From: Nilaparvata lugens
Lineage: Eukaryota; Arthropoda; Insecta; Hemiptera; Delphacidae
Length of the DNA: 64,000 bases
Direction of reading: 5' to 3'
Assembly: GCF_014356525.2 (NCBI RefSeq)
Contig: NC_052507.1
Location: 39,110,368-39,174,367, forward strand
A model generated the notes under the pieces. It was given only the letters and a program-made list of their open reading frames with translations. It ran no database searches and was not told where the DNA came from. Both the position numbers and the translations under genes were made by a program. Of this stretch, positions 42,517 through 54,534 are shown one piece after another. Positions within the stretch are counted from its first letter, which is position 1. Each line of letters begins with the position of its first letter.

Positions 42517-45500
42517 CAACTGCGCTACTCTGCTGTCTAGAGATATTTAAATCTCTGGAATTCAAATTTTCTAAAAAATTAAATTTTTCATAACTTACTC
42601 TAATAATACTAGATCAATTTTTCTGAGTCTATACTTAATAATTCATTCTGTGAACGTGTTAACTGTCAATATTTTGGGTTTGGAGTTGAATGAATAATTT
42701 ATAGTTGCTACTCCAATTTTTCTGAAGTTTAAATAATTGTAGATGAAACTGGAAAGTTATTCAGTTATGTTAAATCCATTAAAATGAAAATCTTTTGAAG
42801 TGCTTAAAGATAAAGTTAGGTATCATTGATGCTTAAGTTGAAAGTATTCTAAACTTAATATTGAAATTGATTATTGAGAAATTAAAGGTTTAACGGTAGA
42901 ATAAAAATTAGTAGAAGAAACTAGCATAGGTGAAAAACAACTGATTCTAAGTGCTGAATAAATTTTTGTATTCTGTAATTCCGTGAATGATGATAGAAAT
43001 TATTGTAATGTCAACGTACGTATTCTGGTCTCACGTCTGGTAGTTGAATATCAGTATAGTAGTAGTGAAAGTGAATATTGAGATTTTAAAAGTCAACTCA
43101 ATGAAATTAGGAAAATTCGGAAATTATTATGGGAGAATGTTTGAGGAAAATAGGAAATTTTTTTTGATAAGTTTAGGTAGATCGAAGGTAATCAGAGAAT
43201 AAATAGGAAACTGTTTTATTAGTTATTGTTGATATGTAGTTTTGAAAAGTTGATGAGTAGTTTTGGCCTTGAGATGTTTAAACTAAATAATTGGGTATTG
43301 TAGATTAAAGTTGTAACGATGATCAAATCCTTGGGAATTTGTATAAAAATAAGTTGATTGAGTTGAGGTTGTTAAGTCCCTTTATCAGTAATGTTTATTC
43401 TCGAAAAGGTGAATCAGTTTTATTATTGGAAATATTTTTTATTAGGTGTGATTTTTGCGGTAGGCATGCGTAGTGATAGTGTAAAGATCCGTTGTGTTGG
43501 TGACGTTTCCTGTAGGCTGTGGGGAATTTTTTTTGTTTAGTTGAGACTCAAGATTTAGAGGAGGACACGGGGATGTCCTGCCTATGTGTGTTGTTGTTGA
43601 ATTTAGGTAATTGGCGCGAGTGTAGGTCCGTGTCCAGAGAGAACGGAGCACTGCCCGAAAGTTGTCCATGTAACAAATCAAGGAATTTAGCTGTGACTAA
43701 CCTTGCAAATTTGTACGGTGGAATTGTATAATTTTAGCGAAAGGCACCGAAGATGGTGTGAGCTAAGATTTTTTTGTATCTAGTAAACGGTCTGGTTCAT
43801 TCGAGAGTTATGGGGCTCGTCAGTAGAATAACGTAAACCGAAATCTAGAATATTTAGTGAGTCTTCGTAGTGATTGTAAGGAAAACAATCAGCGTAATGC
43901 AGTTTAGGGAAGCCCAGTCAAAAGGTTCGTTAATGTTTGGTAGGAAAGTCAGCCGCAAAAACACAAGTAAAAATTGGTAAAAAAAGGGGTATTATTGAGT
44001 TTAAAGTTGCTTAGAAATTTGGTATGGTAACGAAAATTGAAGGTTTTAGACAATGAATATTTAAAGTGATTAGTTAAGGTATACAAATAAAATAACAGAG
44101 AAACTTTTTCGAGTACCTAGGTAATGTTAAAATGGTTATCAGTGAAAGTAGAAATAAATATTGGAACACTAATGAACGGGTTAAATTAAAATAAAATTAA
44201 CAGTGAAATTCTTCTAGTTGAATTTGAAATGAAAAGGGAAAAATCTCTTGAGTTAAGCATGAGTTTAAATTATTCTGTAGTTGAGAGATGAAAGGTTGAT
44301 TAAAAAGTTAAATGGGGATATAAGGTAGAAATATGTAGGAAAATTCGTGTCAAAAAGGAAATAGAATTTTTGTTGGGAAAATTAAATTGAGGTAATTAAC
44401 AGTAGTAGGACCCTTTAGAGATAAGTAGTCAAAAAGTATTAATAAATAAAAAAAAATAGGAAAATCTTTAATGAAATGATAATTTTTTTTAATGATGAAT
44501 AGTAAAATTGCAATCAAGTTTTCCATGTGAATAAGTTGGGATATTTTGAGATCTAGTAGAGTAATTGAAACTAGTTGGATATGAAGTTTATTGTTGAGAA
44601 ATATGTGAGGCTCCAGTAAGGTTGGAGATGTCAGTGAACTTGGGAATCAGTAATAGTGTAATAGTAGTCTATTAATGTGTTAATGTATTGGTAAATTTCA
44701 TAATGTTGGTAATCAGAAGGCAAGCAGTAGCAGTTCATCAATGCTAAGTTAGAGCTGAACTTTAATATTATTAAATCATGCCTTGAGAATTACTCTTCCA
44801 GTGTTTAGAGAAAATGTCACGTACTTTGAGTTTGAGATAAATAGTAATCATGATCTATGTCGAGTCAATTTATCTAGTTGATGTTGTAGGCAGTGAGAAA
44901 ATGACACTACTCTAGTGAGAAGCGAAATACTGAATTATTATTGTCGATAGCCTGGCACTCGATCATAGTTTTGTTTTGACTAGCGTTCTGTCGTAAAGGT
45001 TTCCTACTGGAATATTATAATGCAAAATCACGCTTGAGTCGTGTTGAAAAATATCCGAAACAGATCAGAAAAAAATAGGAAACAGATCAGTCTATTGAAG
45101 ACAAGAATTTTTGTTGTGAGTTATAATTGGATAAGTTTTTGTGAGTATGGCGCCACTCTATAGCCTTGTCTCTATACACTCAACGAGATGATTCCTAATG
45201 AATGAGAAGGAGAAAAGAGAAAAAGAGTTATGATAGAGATGTTTACCGTATTTGTTATAAGGATTCATTACGGGTTCATGAAGGGTTTATTAGTCAAAGA
45301 TTTTGTTACGTGACAATATAATGTATATAGAAGAAATTCCGGAATGTAAATAACTTGCGCAACTAGATTAGTCATTAAATTATGTTATTAACTTCGTAAT
45401 ATTAAATACATTTAGGTAGGTGAATTAGGTTTAATTTTATTTCATGCACGGCTGCATACTCGCGGTAAATGAAATAATTGTACAGTTTTCCCACGGTAGT

Positions 45501-46608
45501 AGATAATTGATTGTTTGGTAAATCGGGTGATGATCAATTTTTGAAGTTATCAACAGTCATAATATCCTATGTAGCAATGTATGTATGTGATGTCTCTAAT
45601 AATAATAAGTTATTTAGCATAAGACGATTTATCATAATATTCTATACTATACCCATTTTCAATAGCTCAATACTCATCCATTCATAGTTAAGAATTATAC
45701 ATTTACCTAGTTAGGAGTTAGTACACATAGATAAAATATATTCTCATTCATAAAATAATGTCTAAGGCCTCATATTTTATATTCTATTCGCTTTATATTT
45801 CATATTATTTTGTTGATATCCCTATTCTTTATTAGTTTACCTTCCATGATTAATACAATTATAATCTTATCATAGGTTTATTCAGTTCAACTGATTCCGT
45901 TTTAGTTCACTTTAATACAATTCAGTGATAGAGATTTCCTGCTGGAATACAATAATGGATAGAAAATTTTCATAGCTACGGAATGTACATCAACCGTGTG
46001 TCATTGCTCTCCGATGGCTCGCTAGCGTTGCAGTTTCAACCATTATTATCTTTGAATCGTAGCCTATGTAGAATAGTATTGCCTACTGAATTGCTTTATA
46101 TTGTTAAAAATATGTTGCACTCTCAACTCTATAGTAATGATAGTTAGATTTCAATACATTCAGCAGAGTGAAAAGGTTTCATCCTTTACTATTATAATCA
46201 ATGTGCTTCATATTTTACAACAGCAGAGTAACATAGAACCAATTAAACCTATGATGTCTTTTAAACGTTTTCCCTTGTTAGATTTTGCCAAGAAAATAAC
46301 CAGGGACTCAATAAAGTGATTGAAGTATTCAAGATTATTATACTCGGTCCGTCTTTAGTGCCTACTTAAAAGGTGGACACGCCCATATTGTTTTGTCCTG
46401 ACTCTTGCCACTGTTTTAAAGACTCTTGCCCAAATCTCAATTAGTTATACATTTGGCTGAATTTCGGAATGATTTAAGAGATTTCTTTTGAAGAGGGCCC
46501 GCTTCAAATTGGATCCTACTATCAATCCAGAAATTCGACTCTCCAAATCATACAGAATGCCTCTATGATAACATATGCTGATTAGATTTCTTTTTGCGTG
46601 TTTCACAC
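42517..46608. other. Non-coding interior of the LARD-like element
   Basis: Four kilobases with no frame above about 80 codons that shows a domain. Purine-rich, with many GTAG, GAAA and TTGAG words on the plus strand. I see no zinc knuckle, protease, reverse transcriptase or integrase motif on either strand. It may serve as a packaged but untranslated RNA. Confidence 0.7.
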
Positions 46609-46623
46609 CGTAAGGAGGGGGAG
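46609..46623 (+). other. Polypurine tract of the LARD-like element
   Basis: GTAAGGAGGGGGAG directly before the TGTGCCGGG start of the second LTR. It is the strongest sign that the flanking direct repeats are LTRs. Confidence 0.65.
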
Positions 46624-48605
46624 TGTGCCGGGCACTCTATTTAATTCAGGCCTTTTCCCAAGTTATAATAGTAAATTTAATATGCAATAGACTAGAGCCA
46701 TTATTGTGAGTTAGCGAAATAAATTATTTTCTCTCTCTCTATTATGAACGACCATGACTTCGAGTTTCCCATGATAGATATTTTAAAAATTGTGGCTCCG
46801 AGTCGTCGAGGAATGTAGATTATGGAATTATCTCTAAAACTTAGCCTTCCTGTTGCGACATAGAGTGTGATAAGTTGGAAAACAGCAAGCATTGAAATTA
46901 TAACAAACTACCGATTTTGCAGTTACTATTTGGTCCAAAGGCTCTAGAAGCAACGCGACGATTGGTCAAATTGATTCCCTTCGCCCAATAGGAGACCTGT
47001 TTCTAAATACAGTAGTGGGGGGATTCCCCAGCCGAGAGACCAGATTACGTTTCGGAGGACACTTTGCTAGGAGCACTATGAGAGTAAAGATGTAGTCATT
47101 ATGTTTCGCCCTTTTTGGGCAAGTTTATAAGTTTATATCATTAGTTAATGTAGGAGCTAGTTTTATTTTTATTAAAGTTTAAATTTTCTAGTAGTGCCAT
47201 GTCCTGAAAAGTTTAATTGTGTTTCTTCATCATGTACGAATAATTGTTTCTTCAAATAACCGCTAAGGTACGTAAAATAAGGTTAAAATATAATTTAGGG
47301 AATTTAATTGATTGAAACTTCCATAAGAGTAATGTATTAACAAAGCCTGTTATTTTTCAAGTTAATAATATTGATTGAGAATAATCCTTTTGATTTTATT
47401 AGTGATGGAAGATAATTATAATTTTTTTTTCTGAAGAAGTACGTACAGTAAGTAGAGAAGAAAGTTTTCACTTATGTTACATTTGAGTTATTGTTGCTGA
47501 AGATATATTATTGTAGAGTCAGGAAGATAGCCTTTAAATTGGAATGAAATTTTTAAGATTATGTTCATATTGAGTTTAAGACTCAATTCTATATTTTTCT
47601 GACTGTGTTTTCTCATGGCGTTAAGGCTTTTAACTGAACGCTAATTTATTAAGTTATAACAGAACTTTTGAATTATTTGTGAAGAAAGATCCATTAATTC
47701 TGATACAAAGAATCAGTAGTTTAAAGATAAAAATCTATATAAAATGAGGATTCAAATAGAATGAGAGAATTTAATTAATTGTAATCAATAGATAACTCCT
47801 GTTTTAGCTTTTGATGAATTGTAGGAAGAGTTAGAAATTAATGCTGTAATACATTTATTTACAGCGGTTCATGTGTGTCCCCAAACCAACTTCTTGTACT
47901 ACCACCCCTTTGGTTCCGCAACTTTATGTAACACCGCTTCAAGACACCCGTTCAGACGACAGGTCTAGGGACGTAAGAGGACGTCGCCGTCAAGCCAAAT
48001 TCAACCGGTAAAAGCTCACCGCCAAAAACAAGGTACTGTAACCCCGACGATAAAGCAACGTACAGACCAACGAAAGTGCAGTGTAGTGAAACAAAGGTTC
48101 ATTCGAGAATGTCAATCAAAAGTGGGGATTCAAAATTATTATGAAATGGGTTATATGGGTTACTATCGACGAAACTTGGGTTCAACGGGCTTTTCTTTCT
48201 TGAGTAATTTTATGTTGAAGTTAATTATTTGTTATTTGATGACTGATATTGTTTGGTTTTGTGACGTATTGCTATCTAAACGGGGATAGTAATGCGCCCC
48301 CGAATCAGATGAAGAATGTCAACAAAGTAACATGAAATAGTTGTTTCTGTTGTTCGATTTTAGTTGCCAATGTTTATTGAAGCTGTTTGTATTTTTCAAT
48401 TATTTCAAATTGTAGTGTTTTTCTATAGTATAAACCTATTAAATCAGGCATGGCAAGATTAATTGAAGTTTTCTTGACTCTAGCCCGTTCACCTGCATGA
48501 ATTAGGTATAGACTCAGGTATTTTCTAGATGTGTCGGCCTATTTCTAAATTCTAAATTTTATTCAAAATTATCTTATCTATTATCTTTTAAAAAGTGCAG
48601 GCACA
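46624..48605 (+). repeat. LARD-like element, 3' LTR
   Basis: 1,982 bp from TGTGCCGGG to CAGGCACA. The first 1,942 bases match the 5' LTR; the last 40 (TTATCTATTATCTTTTAAAA region to GTGCAGGCACA) have no counterpart there. The end is an imperfect inverted copy of the start, as expected of an LTR. The 67-codon frame recurs at 48086-48289. Confidence 0.82.
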
Positions 48606-48702
48606 AATTGAAGATTAAATTTTGCCCCTTGTTTGTATTTGATTATTTAAATAGTAAATTACAGTCCTCTGGTAGCTCTAGCCTGAGCTTTGTTCAGAAT
48701 AG
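48606..48702 (+). repeat. BEL element 2 leader fragment beyond the insertion
   Basis: From AATTGAAGATTAAATTTTGC to GAGCTTTGTTCAGAATA the sequence equals 31819-31915, that is, the BEL leader just after the 5' LTR. It then changes to unrelated DNA. It shows that the LTR at 40026-40573 once had a second BEL internal region downstream. Confidence 0.9.
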
Positions 48703-49941
48703 AATTAAAAGCACATGGTAACGTTTCGTGCTAAAGAGCTAAAAAGTAGTGAGCCAATCTGTGATTTTTTTTTTTTGATATATTTGTTCTTATATTTATT
48801 GTGTGTGCTTGTTGCTCTATATGTTTCCATATTTATTTGGTTTTTGATATTTACTTGTACAATGTATCAAATTTTTCATGGTGTATCCTTTATTTGATTC
48901 TCCACTTCCATGCATGACCAATCTCATATTTATTTATCGAATTATCAGTATTGAAATATTAAGAAAGTTACCATCCGATTCCATTCTTGAAAGAATAAGC
49001 TGGTTTACTCAGCAATATATTGCATTGATAACCAAATCTCTGGAAATAATTCGTTCCAGAGATTTATATAAATTGTCCAAGAGTAATGAACTGCGGGTGC
49101 TCCTGAGCTAGCCTATAAGAATTTTATCCAAATTGTATTCTAAGAACCACAACCAGAGTTATATATTTTTGTACTCATGCTTTGCCGACTGCGGCCAAGC
49201 CAGGCAAATCGTTATTCATAAAAATAACGTCAGAGGTGATACTAATGTGATGAAGATGTGGTTGATGCTGAGGTGTTCTGCGCGGTATAAGAAGAGGAAA
49301 GGGGTGGTGGCGCGGCTTGAATTTGATGGTGGATATCCGTCCTGTCAGGTCCTCATGAAAACAAAGGCAGTCGTTGCTCTCGATTCTGTACCGAACATGA
49401 CATGTGAAGTTTGTTTTGGATTTTTCAGATAAGTCAAATGAATTGATAATTGATGCGTGGTCTGTTTTGGTTGCAATATTGTAGTTGTTGTGTTGTCCAA
49501 ATTGATTGAATTTTCTGACGAACGCTATTGGAATTAGGTTCGATTTGAGCAGTTAAGTTTTACTCAATTGAAAAATACCCATGTTAGGAGCAGGATCACT
49601 AGCCTCGCTACCAAATAATGAGCTTCAGTTTCACTTCAATTTGTCCATATAATTTCAACCTGGGTACCGTACCATAAATCGATGCACGAATGTATGGGAG
49701 AAATGTGAAATTGGGAAATTTTATATTCCAAAACAACATTGTCTCACAAATGGGTAGGCCTAGGCCTCCCAGATATTTGAGGAGACAGTTGGAAGGGAGC
49801 ATGCTGAGTAGCATACACTATTTTCATCAATAGATTGGGAGGAATCATCTTTCCATTCACTGAGATATTGTAATTATTCAAATGCTAATGAATTAATAAT
49901 TATTATTTACACGGAAATATTCTGGGTCGATTGAGATATTT

Positions 49942-49943
<2 letters not shown>
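48703..49943. other. Unrecognised stretch, no supported gene
   Basis: A plus-strand frame at 49133-49432 (99 codons) is the largest, but shows no domain. A segment near 49175-49236 (TTTGCCGACTGCGGCCA and AAAAATAACGTCA) resembles 60972-61027, suggesting a dispersed repeat. Nothing else was identified. Confidence 0.45.
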
Positions 49944-49986
<43 letters not shown>

Positions 49987-49997
49987 ATATATATATT
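49944..49997. repeat. AT dinucleotide microsatellite
   Basis: A TA run with one phase break at about 49975, followed by TATTTTGATATATTGATATT-like imperfect copies up to 50035. Confidence 0.9.
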
Positions 49998-51131
49998 CTT
50001 TTTTTGATATATATATTTTGATATATTGATATTTTGGGTCTTCGGGTTGATTTAGAGCATTTGATTTGGATTTTCGTTTGATAATGAGTACAGATATTTA
50101 TTTCATTGATAAGAATACTGTAATAGGTCGATATTATGTTGTTGGAGCGCAGAAAATACTACTCCAACAATTTGTTTCCGATATTCAGGACGAAAATTTT
50201 CTAGGCCAGTATCATAAACTAAATAAAGTCTTGAATCTGTAGCTACTGACTAAAACTTCAGTGACCGGTATCTCGCTGCAGACTAACAGAGAAAACTTAT
50301 ACGCTAAAGATTAACAATCTTGAACTTGAGATTGTTTTATTCTATGACTCTGCACACAAAGCACTCGCTTCGCGCACTTGGATCTAACTTATGCGTATGC
50401 TCGGAATAATTATTGTTCAATCAAAATAAATCTCTTTCAACATAAGATTTACATTTATTCATAGTTAAACAACGTGTAACTCTACCCAACCTTAGGTATT
50501 AGCTCAACCCACGGTATGTAGAAGAAGACGGTAGGTGTCACGCGCATGTTTGTGCTAAATTTCCGGTGGAGCTGACGTCATTTTATATTCAATCATCTGT
50601 TTTTAACAAATAAGTTTCATAAATTGCCAATAGGTGTTGAAAACCTCGGTTGGTGGCGATGACGCAATCTAGCTTGCTGGCCACTGCGCATACATTTTAT
50701 GACCCCTACCGTTCTCAACTGAATACCGTGGCTCAACCTATGTTTTCCAGTAGTCTGCTAGATTTACAAGATGAGAGCATTTTCATCCAATATCATGTCA
50801 CACGGCTAAATTGAGAGATTCGCTGTTGAATGGAACACTAAGCACTAATTGGAATGAAATAGTCCAGCATCCAGATCTAAAACAAGTACACTCTTTCGTG
50901 GAGTGCTATTTCTGTGATTGATCTTTGTAACGGTGATGATTGAAATCGTATTAGCGAGTGGAGTTTTAGCTCATTCCTTGCACAAGAGCAATATTATGTC
51001 TCTTTAAACTGCGATACTCAGGTTTCTGTATTCTCGTCCACTCAAAAATTTATGAAAACTCATTGTTAACTCACCAGGTACTTTCTACTGGGGGAAAACT
51101 CTAAACAGGCTGAATTTTTGGTGTGGTGTCT
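49998..51131. other. Non-coding stretch, nothing recognised
   Basis: About 1.1 kb without a convincing frame, RNA gene or repeat boundary. It leads into the first fold-back element. Confidence 0.5.
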
Positions 51132-52990
51132 CTGAAGTATTGAACAGCTGAAATACTAAAAGTTGACCTTATAACTCTGGAGCTTTTCAAAGGGTGCCCC
51201 AAAAACCATAGATTTTCGGTTCCTTTTCCAATTTTCTGCTTTTTTCGCCGAATCGGGTCATCTGACAGAAAACATTTCTCGTGTATTTTTTGTAGATAAG
51301 AAAATTCGAAAAAAATTTGATGATTTGGAGTTCTCTATCTTTATTAAGTGCTGAGTTACAATTTTTGAAAAAAAAAACGAAATTAGAGGGAAATCCTTTT
51401 TTAATCGACTATATCTTCGGATTTCCGAAAGATATTTGAATTTATGATTACGCCACTAGGCGTAATTTTGTGCTCAACGGCCCGAGACCAGATAGACCTT
51501 CTCAGATAGATTTCCAGGTACTTATGATAACTATTTTTCTTGCACTTCGAGAAAGATCTTATTTTGAGCTTGAACAAATTATCATTGACTTCATTGTTCC
51601 CGCATTGAGATTTTGACCATATAATCGAGGTTTTTATTATATTCTATCAGAATCACCCGTTCTATGTACTCAATTCCAGCATTTCCTAGTTGATATGCGC
51701 GCTTAAGCTTATGGATCGAAATTTCAAAAACTCTTAACTTTTGACACAATGTTCGGATTTTAACTTACTACAAATCATTCGTCTCGGTTCGTTTGAAAAT
51801 CATGTAGCAAAAGTCAAATTACAAAGAAATATGGAAATTTAATCTTTGAGTGTACTTTAACCTACATTTTTATACACAAAAATGGCCGATTTCTATATTC
51901 AAGTCTGCTTATTCCGGAAACCCATAATGATAATACTTGATGTAGGCCTACAATTGAAGAGCAGAATCCTTTCTTTTGTTTGACGTGGATAATTCATGAG
52001 AATATATATTTGTGAGGTTCGATTCGCCCGATTAAAAGAATCAAGAATATGGAGATTTTCCCCTCATTTTCACGGTCTTAGCAATTTTTGATGAAGAAAA
52101 GTGATCCAAGATGGAGTAAGGCAATTGAGGTAGCCTAGTGGATCATGAAATTGCAACCAATCGCAAGTTGCCATCATATCATATCAGTCTGTATTCAGAG
52201 ACTGTTGTTTAACAGTAAAGTTGTGAAAAATTGGAAAATGATATTCGTTATTCTTTTATTTGGCAGTAACTTTTCAATACTAACCGTACGAATAGGATTC
52301 TTCATTAGGATGGAAAGAGGGGCGAATTCTCTACAACTTTGACTGGATTTAAAATTTTTCATATCGAGTATTCCACGAGAAAGAATAATTCAACAAGATC
52401 TAAGCATAATCGAATAATCCTAATTGTCCAATTATTTCCCCAATATTAGACCAGTCATTGATGTTAGTTTATATAGTTCTTAGCTTTAAATTACAAAATA
52501 CTATTCGTCTCCCCGCTTGTTTCCTCCCCCTTAGACCACTCCCGAAGTTTAAACTGTAAGGGTATCCTGAAACGAATATATCTTGACTTTTCAACTACTC
52601 ATGAATATATATAACCAAATTTGATATCATTGTTGCAAGGGCACATTGATCTATAATTATTATTGTTCCATAGCATCCAGTGGGATTCTGAATCATAAAT
52701 TTAAATAGTGAAAATCGGAATATATAGTCAATTGAAAACGGAAATCCCTCTAAATTCAGTTTTTTCAGAGTTGAATCGGTTCTTGAAAAACTGTAAACCA
52801 GGAAAATAGAGAGCTTCGAACTATTTTCGTAGATAAAGACCAGTTTGTTTTTTCTTGTCCGATGGCGCGATTTGGCGAAAATCACAGAAATTGGAGAAGG
52901 AACCGAAAATCCGTGGTTTTCCAGGCCAACTTTTAAAAGGTTCAGGGTTAGAAAGTCAACTTTTTGTATTAAGGGTGTCCAATACTTCAG
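51132..52990. mobile_element. Fold-back element 1, inverted arms of about 320 bp
   Basis: The left arm (51132-51463) begins CTGAAGTATTG. The right arm (about 52674-52990) ends AATACTTCAG and is its diverged reverse complement: AAAAGTTGAC, GATTTTCGGTTCCTT, CCAATTT, and TTTAGAGGGA/TTAGAGGGA recur in inverted order. The 1.2-kb centre shares words with the centre of fold-back element 2 (GCGCGCTTAAG, CTTTTGACACAATG, TTTTGTGCTC) in the same order. No transposase is encoded. It is a non-autonomous element with long inverted termini; the superfamily is unknown. Confidence 0.72.
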
Positions 52991-54534
52991 ATTCATTGCA
53001 CGATAAATTCAGCGAGTTCAGAATTCATTCCCCAAACGGCCCTTTTCCACTACCTTGTGACTGGAATATTATGATCAGAAAACGTCCCACGTATGTCATA
53101 GCGTACAGCATACAGTAACAAACGAATAAGCTCAATTGATCAGTATGAATTGATAAGCTTATTCTATTAATTTAATCTCACACCATATATCACACCTTCT
53201 TCATATCACACCAGTCTCTAAAAGTGTTATTACATCACAGCAAGATTCTATTCTATTATATATTACATTACAGCAAGATTCACTCTCACTATGCTCTCAA
53301 ATAATCATGTCTGCAAGAGATTAGCTTTGTACCTTTCGCGTGCTTAGATCCAATCTAGTACCTATAATAGTTACTCGAATCACACGTAACCATGATAATG
53401 GTATCAATGTAAATGGACTTACAATGATCCTTTACATGCTACAGTCCTATATGCGCATTAATTAATACTAATCCTCCAGTCATTTGTGAATTCATGTTTG
53501 AATGTTTCAATTAGCAGAAATTTGATCACATCAGCCCCTTCGGTAATTTTGGTTACAGAATAAGATGTGATTGTAATCAGGTTTTGCTTCAAGACATGAA
53601 TTCTTTATCTATCGATTCATAAAAATCGAACAGGAGACTGGTATTAGCAGACTTTGAAATGCTCAAAACAAATCGAATTCATGCATGTCAGTATAGAGTT
53701 ATTGAAAATCATGTTTGAGCTTACAAGCTCTTTCGGAGGCTCCGGTTAATAACTTATTTGGTTTATCTCATTTCTTGAATACGTGGTGTAGTATGTTCCA
53801 TGTTGGGTGAATGCAGTAGAGGATAATATAGTTCAATAAGAATATTGGATAGTTGAACGAGCGTTAGCGAAGTTCTTACTTTTGACTCACTACAGCCCAA
53901 AGTCGTTTTCTGTCTGTATGTTCGACAAGAACTTCAGACAGAATTGATCAATAAGCTTCAAATTTTGAACACGAATTCTTCAAACCTTTCTACAGGTCAA
54001 GTTCGTTGGACAACAAAATTGACTCACTCCTTCGTCCTTTTTCAGGATATAAAAATAACAGGATGAAAAAACATTGAATGTTCATAAGAAAAAAATTTGT
54101 TTTGATTTATGATTTATATCAGCTGGAATTATTTTCATGCTATTTCTATAATATTCTTCCATTCATTCAATGAAGCTGATGCTATTATTCGGCAGTTGCC
54201 ACACAGACTGTCAGACAGACAGACTTTATGCGCCGACACAATGATTTCAGCTGAATAATACACAACATTGGTTCATAAGTTCTACTTGTATATTAACTCG
54301 CTTCCATTAACGTCTGTCTGCCTGTCTGTAACATACACGTTATTAATAATACTACTTGTGATAGCAGTTGTTATGACATTTGTTTTTGTTCAAAGTGTTG
54401 AATTTGTTCACTAACAACTTGATTATTCAATGTTTGGGTACTAATTAATTTCATTTTTGTATCATTTCTTAGTATCTTCAAATGTTGAGATCATTGAAAC
54501 GGACTGAGATATAGTCCAGTCACTATATACATTG
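52991..54534. other. Non-coding stretch between fold-back elements
   Basis: No gene recognised. Two short near-copies of TTACATCACAGCAAGATTC lie at 53231 and 53265. A CAGACAGACAGAC run is at about 54210. Confidence 0.5.

Larger units (their letters stand above)
40578..48605 (+). mobile_element. LARD-like non-coding LTR retrotransposon, 8.0 kb
   Basis: The element starts TGTGCCGGGCACT and ends AGTGCAGGCACA, so its termini are short inverted repeats with TG...CA. It is flanked by AATT at 40574-40577 and 48606-48609. Removing it and one AATT rejoins the BEL leader (CTCAAATTGAAG) exactly as at 31816-31827. Two direct repeats of 1.94 kb lie at both ends with only about five differences. A polypurine tract precedes the second. 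The 4.1-kb interior has no gag or pol. This matches large retrotransposon derivatives, which depend on enzymes of other elements. A DNA transposon with subterminal direct repeats is a less likely alternative, because of the polypurine tract. Confidence 0.8.

Noticed and set aside
40573..48570. Alternative 5-bp AAATT target duplication ending the LARD element at 48565
   Set aside because: It would leave 40 unexplained bases before the BEL leader. Ending at 48605 gives terminal inverted repeats and an exact rejoin of the leader.
49133..49432. 99-codon plus-strand frame as a host gene
   Set aside because: No recognisable motif, no splice or neighbour support, and part of its upstream sequence resembles a dispersed repeat at 61 kb.
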